In this document: positions 44,048 through 52,376 of the stretch, one piece after another
Layout of the letters: each line of letters opens with the position of its first letter
How positions within the stretch are numbered: the first letter of the stretch is position 1
Assembly (NCBI RefSeq): GCF_000722545.1
Contig: NZ_JNVM01000036.1
Span: 62,001 to 126,000, forward strand
DNA: 64,000 nt
Reading direction: 5' to 3'
Origin: Paenibacillus tyrphae
GTDB lineage: Bacteria; Bacillota; Bacilli; Paenibacillales; NBRC-103111
The notes under the pieces: generated by a model
What the model saw: the letters and a program-made list of their open reading frames with translations, nothing else
Database searches by the model: none
What the model was told of the DNA's origin: nothing
Position numbers and translations under genes: made by a program

Positions 44048-44726
44048 TTTTGTATCCCACTCCCCAGACTGTCTTGACGTACCGGGGTTCCCGCGGGTTC
44101 ACTTCAATTTTCTCCCGGAGGTTTCGGATATGAACTACAACCGTATTATCCGAGATTCTGGAAGACTCTTTCCAAACCCGCTCGTAAATTTTATCCACGC
44201 TGAACACATGTCCGCGATGGCTTGCCATCAGTTCGAGTATGGAAAATTCAAGAGGTGTCAGGGATATTTCCTTTCCCTTTACGGTTACTTGGTGCATCGC
44301 CCTATCTATGATTAAGTCTCCGACGGCAATGACGTCTTCCTCTGGCTTCTTGACGGAGTAGCTTTGCCGGCGTAGTTGCGCCTTGACCCGGGCCGCCAAT
44401 TCCAGGAGACTAAACGGCTTGGTCATATAGTCATCCGCTCCGGTAGTCAGCCCGGTTATAATATCAATGTCTTCTTCCTTGGCAGACAGCATGATAATGG
44501 GGATCTTCGAGATTTCTCTGATTTTCAGGCACGCCCTGATTCCATCCATATGGGCCATCATCACATCCAGAATGATCAATTGCACGGATGATGTCTTGAT
44601 AATCTCCAATGCCTGCAAGCCATTCTCCGCTTCCAGCACATGATATCCTTCATTACACAAAAAGATACGTATAAAGTCCCTAATTTCGGAGTCGTCATCC
44701 ACAACCAATACGGTGACCTTGTTCAT
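44037..44726 (-). CDS. OmpR-family response regulator (VanR-like)
   Basis: 229 residues with a receiver domain (VVDDDSE acidic pocket, phosphoacceptor Asp in LIILDVMM, Lys in MTKPFSLLEL) and a winged-helix DNA-binding domain ending VKTVWGVGYKIEK. The text GLTTGADDYMTKPF...ELAARVKAQLRRQ is close to VanR. ATG 44726 is preceded by GGAGG at a six-base spacing; TTG 44732 is an in-frame alternative. It likely controls the neighbouring lipase and/or the lost ABC transporter. Confidence 0.9.
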   Translation of the reverse strand: MNKVTVLVVDDDSEIRDFIRIFLCNEGYHVLEAENGLQALEIIKTSSVQLIILDVMMAHMDGIRACLKIREISKIPIIMLSAKEEDIDIITGLTTGADDYMTKPFSLLELAARVKAQLRRQSYSVKKPEEDVIAVGDLIIDRAMHQVTVKGKEISLTPLEFSILELMASHRGHVFSVDKIYERVWKESSRISDNTVVVHIRNLREKIEVNPREPRYVKTVWGVGYKIEK

Positions 44727-44732
44727 CTGCAA

Positions 44733-45134
44733 CCTCCTGGTTATCTGCTAAAAATCGGTCTTAGCTTTCAGCATAAGAAAAACATATGAAGATTTCGTTG
44801 GGGAAAATCTAAAGAATCTCTGAAGTTACGCGGATTCTCCTTATGATTCTGTCGATCACGTGCAACGAAGCGGGCAGCCCGAGGACGGTCATTACGTTCT
44901 TCCCTTGGCCGACTTCGCGCAAAGGACGCGTCGGCGGAGGGCAAGTCGGCATTACTTCGTACGCCGTACCGTCGACATCGTTTGTGAATTTGGTAAACAT
45001 TGTCGTATCTGGTCACAAGAATCCCCTAATCTCCAGCTTTAGGGGATGATTATATCTCTAAAGTACTTCCTCCACCACTCCACCACTCCGGCCTCGGGAC
45101 CCTTTCCGACAACGATTGTTTCAATAGTTATATT
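44733..45134. other. Intergenic region with a short GC-rich coding-like remnant
   Basis: On the minus strand a 63-codon frame (44809-45000) reads DGTAYEVMPTCPPPTRPLRE, then VLGLPASLHVIDRIIRRIR. The composition differs from the AT-rich flanks and resembles coding sequence, but I recognise no family and see no clear ribosome site. A small perfect palindrome, GTACGCCGTAC, lies at 44959-44969. A near-repeat of CACCACTCC occurs at 45073-45090. Upstream control sites of the response regulator should also lie here. Confidence 0.35.
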
Positions 45135-45162
45135 AGTTTACATAATAATTATTATGTAAACT
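45135..45162. repeat. 28-bp dif-like palindrome, right copy
   Basis: Identical to 39418-39445: arms AGTTTACATAA and TTATGTAAACT with spacer TAATTA. The flanks differ between copies, so only the 28-bp site itself is shared. Confidence 0.7.
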
Positions 45163-45251
45163 TTTTTTAATCTCACTAAGGTTGCTGAACTAGATTGTTG
45201 TAACGGGAGTTTTCCCTGTATCGCTGTCTTTTTCCGGATAATACATATTCT

Positions 45252-46151
45252 TTAGACGGCACCCGGCTGATTTGGCGGATTGGCCTGGATATAGGCAATA
45301 AACTCCCGGGATGCATAAGAAAGATATTTATCCCGAGGATAAATAAGCGCCAACTCCCAAGCCATCTGCGGATGGGAAATCGAAACGGGATGAACGGCAA
45401 GATGATGCAAACGGTTCGCCATCGATCGGGGGATTAATGAAATTCCTAATTGAGACGCCACCATCTCGCAGCAGAAATCCCACAGGGAGGTCATATGAGC
45501 CACCTCGGGTTCGAACCCGGCCTGCAAGCATGCTTGCCAAACCACGTCATGAAGGGCGAACTCCTTGGTGAACAGAATAAACGGTTCATTCTTTAATTCG
45601 GCTAAACTGACGGACGTTCTTCCGGCAAGCCAGTGCTGACGGCTTACAATGACAACAAGCTCTTCAGATAACAAGGAAACGGTTTCATACCGCCGCGTGT
45701 TCACCGGGAGCACCGTGACCCCAAAATCGATATTTCCTTGCTCCATCTGCATCTCTACCTGTTTCGCGCTGTATTCTACCATTTGAATCTCAATCCCGGG
45801 ATATCTCTCCTTGAATCCGGCAATGATTTTCGGGAACAGCAACGCGCTGATCGTAGGCATGATTCCCATTTTCACGCTTCCTCTTTGTACTTGAACGAGC
45901 TCATTAACAGAAGAAGATAGCTCCTTCAGCAGCTGCAAAATGTTCAAAGCTTTCTCATTAACCAGCTTTCCTGTATCCGTGAGTACAACCTCCCTCTCGG
46001 AACGGTCAAGCAAAGTAACGCCCAATTCATCTTCGAGGCTTTTGATCATCTTGCTGATAGATGGCTGAGAAACAAACAGGACCTGCGAAGCTTTTGTAAA
46101 ATTTTTATGCTTGGCCACCTCTGCAAAATATTGAAGCTGTCTAATATCCAT
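45252..46151 (-). CDS. LysR-family transcriptional regulator
   Basis: 299 residues. The N-terminal winged helix-turn-helix reads MDIRQLQYFAEVAKHKNFTK and SQPSISKMIKSLEDELG; the rest is a type 2 periplasmic-binding-like effector domain, as in CysL/YwbI-like regulators. GGAAGGAGG lies upstream of the ATG. It is on the same strand as the leucine-degradation operon but separated by a terminator at 46241-46279, so it is transcribed separately. Control of that operon is plausible from position but unproven. Confidence 0.85.
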   Translation of the reverse strand: MDIRQLQYFAEVAKHKNFTKASQVLFVSQPSISKMIKSLEDELGVTLLDRSEREVVLTDTGKLVNEKALNILQLLKELSSSVNELVQVQRGSVKMGIMPTISALLFPKIIAGFKERYPGIEIQMVEYSAKQVEMQMEQGNIDFGVTVLPVNTRRYETVSLLSEELVVIVSRQHWLAGRTSVSLAELKNEPFILFTKEFALHDVVWQACLQAGFEPEVAHMTSLWDFCCEMVASQLGISLIPRSMANRLHHLAVHPVSISHPQMAWELALIYPRDKYLSYASREFIAYIQANPPNQPGAV

Positions 46152-46240
46152 CCGATCCGGGTCTGCCTCCTTCCCCTATAGGCAAAGCGGTCTCCAAACC
46201 ATTCCTCCTCCGGTACAAGATTATGATATGCCGTGCACGC

Positions 46241-46279
46241 AAAAAACAGCACCGAAGCGCTTCTAAACGCTTGGTACTG
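46241..46279 (-). terminator. Terminator of the leucine-degradation operon
   Basis: On the minus strand CAGTACCAAGCG and CGCTTCGGTGCTG form an imperfect stem (two G-U/mismatch positions) followed by T6. It lies 18 bp after the stop of the last operon gene. Confidence 0.7.
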
Positions 46280-46296
46280 TTCGGAAATGCCGCGAA

Positions 46297-47835
46297 TTAA
46301 ACCGGATATACCGGGTGCTTTCGCTCGGAGAAGACGAGAACCTTGGATGAATAAGCCTCGAATCGGTTCACTAACTCGTCGCGCAGCGAATTGGCCGGAA
46401 TAATCCCGTCGATAATCATTTCGGAGGCCAGCCGGTAAATATCGATATCCTGCTTATATTCCTCCCGCTTTTGTTCGATAAAAGAGGCCCGGTCGTTTTC
46501 AGGCAGTTGAGCAATTTTATTGGCATAGACGGCATTGACCGCAGCTTCCGGTCCCATCACCGCAATTTGAGCCGTAGGCAAGGCGAGACAGCAATCCGGT
46601 TCAAACGCAGGACCGGCCATCGCATAGAGGCCCGCTCCGTAGGCTTTACGGACGATCACCGAGATTTTAGGGACGCTCGCTTCGGACATGGCGGAAATCA
46701 TTTTCGCGCCATGTCGGATAATTCCTGCCCGCTCCACCTTGGTGCCGATCATAAAACCGGGGACGTCGGCGAGAAACAGAAGCGGAATATGAAACGCATC
46801 GCAAAGGGTAATGAATCGGGCTGCCTTATCCGCCGAATCGTGAAACAGCACGCCACCTTTAATTCGCGGTTGGTTGGCAACGATCCCGACCGGTTTTCCG
46901 TTCATTCGGGCCAATCCCGTAATCAGTTCGCCGGCAAACAGCTTCTTGATCTCAAAGAATGACCCCTCGTCAATAATCCGGTCAATCAGGTCATACATAT
47001 TGAACGGGGCATTCTGATTGGACGGGATGAGCTCTTCCAATGATTTCTCAAAGGATTGCGGTATCTTTGCTTCCATAATCGGCGGTTTTTCGGAAAAATT
47101 GGCGGGAAAATAGGACAGATATTGCCGTGCCATCGCAATGGCTTCTTCTTCGTTTTGGGCCAGCACATCACCGCAGCCGGATACCGAGCAATGCATGCGC
47201 GCGCCGCCCATTTCTTCCAACGTAACCTTTTCTCCGATAACCATCTCCGCCATCCTCGGGGAACCGAGATACATGGATGCATTGCCATCCACCATAATCA
47301 CGATATCACAAAATGCCGGAATGTAGGCCCCGCCTGCAGCCGAAGGACCGAAGAGCAGGCAGATTTGGGGAATTTTTCCTGATAATTTGACCTGATTGTA
47401 AAAAATACGGCCCGCCCCGCGCCGACCGGGGAACATCTCGACCTGGTCCGTTATGCGGGCACCTGCTGAATCCACAAGGTAAATCAGCGGCACTCTCATT
47501 TTGTCGGCCGTCTCTTGGATTCGAATGATCTTCTCTACCGTACGAGATCCCCAAGAACCAGCTTTGACGGTGGAATCATTGGCCATTGCACAAACGATTC
47601 TCCCGTTAATCCTCCCAATCGCCGTAACCACGCCATCCGCCGGAAGATCTTCCGCCGCGCAGTTGGCAAATAACGCATCCTCCAGCTCGAAGCCCGGATC
47701 AAACAATAGCTTCAAGCGGTCGCGGACAAATCGTTTTCCTTGCGCCGCATTCTTTTGATGATAAGCCTGCGCCCCCCCTTGGAGGACCCGTGAAATACGT
47801 TCCTGCAGCTCCCCCGGATTGATTTCCATAGACAT
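46297..47835 (-). CDS. yngE: Acyl-CoA carboxylase carboxyltransferase subunit (methylcrotonyl-CoA carboxylase-like)
   Basis: 512 residues of the biotin-dependent carboxyltransferase family. FLADVPGFMIGTKVERAGII and GAGLYAMAGPAFEPD are conserved in the acyl-CoA binding half, and PSAAGGAYIPAFCD in the other half. With the biotin carboxylase and carrier of the same operon it should carboxylate 3-methylcrotonyl-CoA to 3-methylglutaconyl-CoA in leucine breakdown; propionyl-CoA would be the alternative substrate. GGAGGAG precedes the ATG. It is the last gene of the operon, 30 bp after the hydratase gene. Confidence 0.88.
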   Translation of the reverse strand: MSMEINPGELQERISRVLQGGAQAYHQKNAAQGKRFVRDRLKLLFDPGFELEDALFANCAAEDLPADGVVTAIGRINGRIVCAMANDSTVKAGSWGSRTVEKIIRIQETADKMRVPLIYLVDSAGARITDQVEMFPGRRGAGRIFYNQVKLSGKIPQICLLFGPSAAGGAYIPAFCDIVIMVDGNASMYLGSPRMAEMVIGEKVTLEEMGGARMHCSVSGCGDVLAQNEEEAIAMARQYLSYFPANFSEKPPIMEAKIPQSFEKSLEELIPSNQNAPFNMYDLIDRIIDEGSFFEIKKLFAGELITGLARMNGKPVGIVANQPRIKGGVLFHDSADKAARFITLCDAFHIPLLFLADVPGFMIGTKVERAGIIRHGAKMISAMSEASVPKISVIVRKAYGAGLYAMAGPAFEPDCCLALPTAQIAVMGPEAAVNAVYANKIAQLPENDRASFIEQKREEYKQDIDIYRLASEMIIDGIIPANSLRDELVNRFEAYSSKVLVFSERKHPVYPV

Positions 47836-47865
47836 CCCTACTCCTCCTTATCTTCGAAATGCTTG

Positions 47866-48648
47866 TTACTCGCCTTTAAAAATGGGGGGACGCTTATTTT
47901 TAAACGCCTCCAGTCCTTCCAGGCGATCCTTTGTCGGAATCGTGACTTCATAGGCATTTTGTTCAATCGCAAGGCCGGTGCCCAGATCCATATTAAGCCC
48001 CTTATCGATGGCGAACTTGGCCTGCGCCACGGCGACAGGTGCATTGCGGACAATGCGGCCTGCGATTTCCAGCGCTTTATCGAGAAGGGATTCGGGCGGT
48101 GTCACATATTCTACCAGCCCCATGCCCCTTGCCTCTTCGGCATCGATTTTTCTTGCCGTGAAAATGAGCTCTTTGGCGCGCCCCTTCCCGATCAGCCTCG
48201 GCAGCCGCTGCGTTCCGCCTGCGCCGGGAATAATTCCGAGCGAAGTCTCCGTAAGGGCAAAGGTTGCCGTCTCGGAGGCGATCCGAATGTCGCAGGCCAA
48301 CGCCAATTCCGTTCCCCCGCCAAAAGCGGCTCCGTTCACCGCGGCAATGACCGGTTGGGGCAACGCTTCTAAAGCATTGATGCTCTCGCGAATCAAAGCA
48401 ACCGTCCTGCGCACCTGGTTCATGTCCATACCTGCGCGCTCTTTTAAATCGGCGCCTGCGCAAAAGGCCTTCTCTCCAGCCCCGGTGATCACGATACAGC
48501 GAACAGACCGGTCAAATTTACATGCCGCAGCCGCAGCCCGCAATTCTTCCAGCATCTTGATCGACAGCGCATTGGCGGCTTCCGGTCGGTTTAAAGTGAT
48601 GAGCACAATTCCGTTTCCGATGCTGGTGGACAATACAGTTTTTTCCAT
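47866..48648 (-). CDS. yngF: Enoyl-CoA hydratase family, probable 3-methylglutaconyl-CoA hydratase
   Basis: 260-residue crotonase. KAFCAGADLKERAGMD gives the first oxyanion-hole loop and NGAAFGGGTELALACDIRIA with ALTETSLGIIPGAGGTQRLP the second loop and catalytic Glu region. In the context between HMG-CoA lyase and the carboxyltransferase it should hydrate 3-methylglutaconyl-CoA to HMG-CoA. The ATG has AAGGAGGGGG upstream. B. subtilis yngF holds the same place in its operon. Confidence 0.88.
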   Translation of the reverse strand: MEKTVLSTSIGNGIVLITLNRPEAANALSIKMLEELRAAAAACKFDRSVRCIVITGAGEKAFCAGADLKERAGMDMNQVRRTVALIRESINALEALPQPVIAAVNGAAFGGGTELALACDIRIASETATFALTETSLGIIPGAGGTQRLPRLIGKGRAKELIFTARKIDAEEARGMGLVEYVTPPESLLDKALEIAGRIVRNAPVAVAQAKFAIDKGLNMDLGTGLAIEQNAYEVTIPTKDRLEGLEAFKNKRPPIFKGE

Positions 48649-48685
48649 AGTCCCCCTCCTTCCCTAAACCGAACCCTACGCCCGC

Positions 48686-49612
48686 TTATCCGTTTTCGTT
48701 CGAGCTGCCGACCTTAAGATTACGGCTTGGCAAAGCTCTTCCGATCTTTCCCTGAATAAAACGGGCCGCGTCGAGCAGCTTTTCCGGATTGACCCCCGTT
48801 TGAATCCCCATCGCATCCAGCATGTAGAGCAAATCTTCCGAAGCCACATTGCCCGAGGCCCCGGGCGCATACGGGCATCCGCCCAAACCGCCTACGGAGG
48901 CATCAAACGTCGTGATCCCCATGTCCATAGACACCAGAATATTAGCCAGAGCCGCCCCGCGCGTATCGTGAAAGTGCAGAGCCAGTTTCCGGGCATCAAA
49001 ACGCTTTAAAAGAATATCCAATACACCTTGCACCTGCTTGGGATTGGCAATGCCGATCGTATCCCCGAGAGATAGCTCGCCAATCCCCATGTCGAACAAA
49101 GCTTCCGATACCCGGATCACCTCGTCGACGGAGATCGGACCTTCATAGGGACAACCAAAGACGGTCGATACATAACCGCGGACCGACTTTCCTGCGGAAA
49201 GAGCTTCTTGCGCCACTTCTCTTAAGATAGGAAAAGTAGCGCTAATCGACTTGTTGATGTTCTTGTGATTATGGGTTTCACTGGCAGACATAAAGACGGC
49301 CACTTCATCCACATCGGCTTCCAACGCCCGCTCCAAGCCTTGACGATTCGGAACGAGAGCCGAATAAATGATGCCAGGCATCCGTTCGATTCCTTTCGCA
49401 ACTTCAGCGGCATCTGCCAGCGCCGGGATCCACTTGGGATTCACAAACGAAGTGATTTCAATGGACTTCATTCCGGTGCCGGACAATTGGTTGATCCAGG
49501 CTATTTTATCGTCTGTGGAAACAAAGGCCTTCTCATTCTGTAATCCATCCCTCGGACCAACCTCTTTGATCGTTACATTCGCCGGCCAGTTCATCTCCCC
49601 AACCCCCAGCAT
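48686..49612 (-). CDS. yngG: Hydroxymethylglutaryl-CoA lyase
   Basis: 308 residues (302 if the inner ATG at 49594 is used). The TIM-barrel signature TIKEVGPRDGLQNE carries the catalytic Arg, LHFHDTRGAALANI the metal-binding His, and VGGLGGCPYAPGASGN the family Cys loop. It splits HMG-CoA into acetyl-CoA and acetoacetate, the last step of leucine degradation. The first ATG follows the stop of the biotin-carrier gene by four bases; a GGGG-rich ribosome site sits between the two ATGs, so the start is uncertain. It is cytoplasmic. Confidence 0.93.
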   Translation of the reverse strand: MLGVGEMNWPANVTIKEVGPRDGLQNEKAFVSTDDKIAWINQLSGTGMKSIEITSFVNPKWIPALADAAEVAKGIERMPGIIYSALVPNRQGLERALEADVDEVAVFMSASETHNHKNINKSISATFPILREVAQEALSAGKSVRGYVSTVFGCPYEGPISVDEVIRVSEALFDMGIGELSLGDTIGIANPKQVQGVLDILLKRFDARKLALHFHDTRGAALANILVSMDMGITTFDASVGGLGGCPYAPGASGNVASEDLLYMLDAMGIQTGVNPEKLLDAARFIQGKIGRALPSRNLKVGSSNENG

Positions 49613-49616
49613 TCGT

Positions 49617-49829
49617 TTAATCCAGCTCGATCAATAGATCCCCTTCATCCACAAAGTCGCCTTCGCTTACTTTTACTTCTTTTACCGTCCCGCCGGAACT
49701 GATCGTGACCGGGATCTCCATTTTCATCGATTCCAAAATGGCCACATCTTGTCCCGCTTCGACTTGATCCCCGGGCTTGACCAAAACTTTATACACATTC
49801 CCCGCCATAAATGCCACGATTTTGCCCAC
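49617..49829 (-). CDS. yngHB: Biotin carboxyl carrier protein, short form
   Basis: 70 residues, a single biotinyl/lipoyl-type hammerhead domain with the biotin-accepting Lys in ILESMKMEIPV. It carries carboxybiotin between the biotin carboxylase and the carboxyltransferase of the operon. Such a free short carrier matches YngHB of Bacillus, unlike the longer AccB of fatty-acid synthesis. Confidence 0.9.
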   Translation of the reverse strand: MGKIVAFMAGNVYKVLVKPGDQVEAGQDVAILESMKMEIPVTISSGGTVKEVKVSEGDFVDEGDLLIELD

Positions 49830-49846
49830 CTGAATGACCTCCTGTT

Positions 49847-51187
49847 TTACGATCGTAAATACTTAGCGACGAAACCTGTTGTCGTATCGCCTGAACGGAA
49901 TGCGGGATGCGCGATGACTTCTTGCAGCATCGGGATGTTTGTTTTGATTCCCTGAACGTGATAATGGGCTAACGCCTCTTGAAGCCGGTCCATCGCCTCG
50001 TCGCGATCCTTCCCTTTGACCACAAGCTTGGCAATCATCGGATCATAGAAAGGCGTAACCACGGAGCCTTCATGTACAGCCAGCTCATGGCGGATTCCCG
50101 CTCCTTCGGGTATGGCAAACTTCGTAATTGTTCCCGGGGATGGGAAGAACGTCTTCGGATCTTCCGCGTAAATCCGCACTTCAATCGCATGACCGTCTCG
50201 TTTCACATCGGATTGGCCAAAATTCAAGGAATGTCCGGCTGCAATGCGCAGCTGCTCTTCAACCAAGTCCAAGCCGGTAATCTCTTCTGTAATCGTATGC
50301 TCGACCTGTAGACGAGTATTCATTTCAAGGAAATAGAAATTTTTGTTCTCGTCTACCAAAAACTCGATGGTTCCTGCATTCCGGTATCCGATAGATTTAG
50401 CCGCCCTTACCGCCGCTTCTCCCATTTTGCCGCGTGTCAGTTCATCCAGATAGGTAGAAGGGGCTTCCTCCACTACTTTTTGATGGCGGCGTTGAATGGA
50501 ACATTCCCGTTCCCATAAATAAACGGTATTCCCATAGGAATCGGCCAAAATCTGAATTTCGATATGCCGGGGATTTTCCACAACCTTCTCGATATACATG
50601 GCCCCGTCCCCGAAGAAATCAGAGGCGCGTTTCCGGTTCCCTTCAAACGCTTTGTGAATTTCCGCTTCGCTGTGAACGATCTGCATGCCGATCCCGCCGC
50701 CGCCGGCTGAAGCCTTAAGCATGACCGGATAGCCGATACGATCGGCGGCCCGCGCCGCTTCTTCCGCATCCGCTAATGGATAGGAAATGCCGGGGACGAC
50801 AGGCACACCGGCCTTTTCCATGATATTCCGGGCTTCAATTTTACTGCCCATGCGGGAGATGACATCCGCCGACGGACCGATGAATACGATACCGGCTTCC
50901 TCGCAGCGGCGGGCAAATTCGGCATTTTCCGAGAGAAGGCCATAGCCGGGGTGAATCGCGTCCGCTTTGGAGAGACGGGCGATCTCCAAAATTTTGTCGA
51001 TATTCAAGTAGCTCTCCGCTACTTTGGGACCTCCCACCTCGTATGCCTCATCCGCCATCTTGACATGAGGGGCTTCCTTATCCGCTTCCGAGTAGATGCA
51101 GGCGGTGGCAATGCCCAGCGATTTGCAAGTACGGATCACCCGGGAGGCAATTTCCCCCCGGTTGGCGATTAGAATCTTCTTGAACAT
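49847..51187 (-). CDS. yngH: Biotin carboxylase subunit of the acyl-CoA carboxylase
   Basis: 446 residues with an N-terminal MFKKILIANRGEIASRVIRT, the ATP-grasp glycine loop KASAGGGGIGMQIV, and the MNTRLQVEHTITEEITGLDL active-site motif. It carboxylates the biotin of the carrier using ATP and bicarbonate. ATG 51187 is preferred because AAAGGGG lies nine bases upstream and the protein then starts like its relatives; the frame is open further up through the preceding gene. Gene position between acyl-CoA dehydrogenase and carrier matches the yng order. Confidence 0.92.
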   Translation of the reverse strand: MFKKILIANRGEIASRVIRTCKSLGIATACIYSEADKEAPHVKMADEAYEVGGPKVAESYLNIDKILEIARLSKADAIHPGYGLLSENAEFARRCEEAGIVFIGPSADVISRMGSKIEARNIMEKAGVPVVPGISYPLADAEEAARAADRIGYPVMLKASAGGGGIGMQIVHSEAEIHKAFEGNRKRASDFFGDGAMYIEKVVENPRHIEIQILADSYGNTVYLWERECSIQRRHQKVVEEAPSTYLDELTRGKMGEAAVRAAKSIGYRNAGTIEFLVDENKNFYFLEMNTRLQVEHTITEEITGLDLVEEQLRIAAGHSLNFGQSDVKRDGHAIEVRIYAEDPKTFFPSPGTITKFAIPEGAGIRHELAVHEGSVVTPFYDPMIAKLVVKGKDRDEAMDRLQEALAHYHVQGIKTNIPMLQEVIAHPAFRSGDTTTGFVAKYLRS

Positions 51188-51201
51188 AGAATCCATCCCC
51201 T

Positions 51202-52341
51202 TTAACAGCCGATCTGGCGTGCAATCACCATTCGTTGGATTTCCGAAGTACCTTCCCCGATCTCTAAAAGCTTGGCGTCCCGGAAAAACCGCTCCACCTG
51301 ATACTCCTTCATGTACCCATAGCCGCCATGGATCTGAACGGCCTGATCGCACACCTTCATGCACATTTCCGAAGCAAATAATTTGGCCATCGCCGCTTCC
51401 TTCTTAAAGCCTCTTCCTTGATCCTTCAGCCAGGCCGCTTTATACACCATGTTGCGTGCTACTTCAATCGTCATGGCCATGTCGGCCAGTTTAAATTGGA
51501 TGGCTTGAAAGGCAGATAAGCTCTGGCCAAATTGTTTTCTTACTTTCACATATTGGAGCGATTTTTCATAAGCCCCTTGAGCGATCCCGACGGCCATGGC
51601 CCCAATGCCGATTCTTCCTCCGTCAAGCGTAGCTAAGAATTGCTTAAATCCGTTTCCTTCTTTCCCCAAGAGGTTTTCTTCGGGAACGGCTACACTATCC
51701 AAAACCAGCTCCGTTGTATTCGAGGCGTGAAGACCCATCTTTTCGTAATTGCTGGTGACCGTAAAGCCTGGCGCATCTGTAGGTACGATAAACGCGCTAA
51801 TTCCATCCGTTCCTTTGGAGCGATCCGTTACAGCCGTGAGCGCCAAGTTCTCGGCATAGCTTGCGTTGGTAATAAAGCATTTCGAACCGGAAATGATCCA
51901 CTGATCCTCATGCCGCTTCGCTGTCGTTTGGGTTCCGCCTGCATCGGAACCTGCGTTCGGTTCCGTCAGCCCGAACGCGCCCAAGTATTCTCCTGTACAA
52001 AGGGGGATTAAGTAATTTTCCTTTTGCTCATCCGTTCCGAATAAATGGATGGGCGCCCCGCCTAACGAAATATGGGCGGAATACGTGATACCTGTGGAGG
52101 CGCATACCCGACTTAATTCTTCTACCGCGATAGCAAAGCTTATGGTATCCGCTCCCCCGCCGCCGTATTGTTCGGGAAAAGGCAGACCCATGACTCCCAG
52201 CTTCGATAATTTATCGAAAACAGGCTCAGGAAATTGCTTTGTACGATCCCGTTCATCTGCCCCCGGAGCCACCTCGCCTTCCGCAAAATCACGCATCATC
52301 TTCTTGATCAACGCTTGTTCTTCGGTTAAATCAAAGTGCAT
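51202..52341 (-). CDS. yngJ: Acyl-CoA dehydrogenase, probable isovaleryl-CoA dehydrogenase
   Basis: 379 residues with the two family signatures GAFGLTEPNAGSDAGGTQTT and QVERFFRDAKLLEIGEGTSE; the flavin-binding and C-terminal helical domains are complete. It is an FAD enzyme that would oxidise isovaleryl-CoA to 3-methylcrotonyl-CoA and pass electrons to ETF. Substrate is assigned from the operon: E1/E2 of the keto-acid dehydrogenase upstream and the carboxylase downstream. The gap to the E2 gene is 35 bp. Confidence 0.88.
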   Translation of the reverse strand: MHFDLTEEQALIKKMMRDFAEGEVAPGADERDRTKQFPEPVFDKLSKLGVMGLPFPEQYGGGGADTISFAIAVEELSRVCASTGITYSAHISLGGAPIHLFGTDEQKENYLIPLCTGEYLGAFGLTEPNAGSDAGGTQTTAKRHEDQWIISGSKCFITNASYAENLALTAVTDRSKGTDGISAFIVPTDAPGFTVTSNYEKMGLHASNTTELVLDSVAVPEENLLGKEGNGFKQFLATLDGGRIGIGAMAVGIAQGAYEKSLQYVKVRKQFGQSLSAFQAIQFKLADMAMTIEVARNMVYKAAWLKDQGRGFKKEAAMAKLFASEMCMKVCDQAVQIHGGYGYMKEYQVERFFRDAKLLEIGEGTSEIQRMVIARQIGC

Positions 52342-52376
52342 GATTTCATCGCCCCTAACTTAAACATGCTGAATTG

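Noticed and set aside
37911..44969. Palindrome GTACGCCGTAC at 37911-37921 and again at 44959-44969 as a shared recombination site
   Set aside because: At 11 bp it is short, has no shared flanks and no consistent relation to element borders; chance is plausible.
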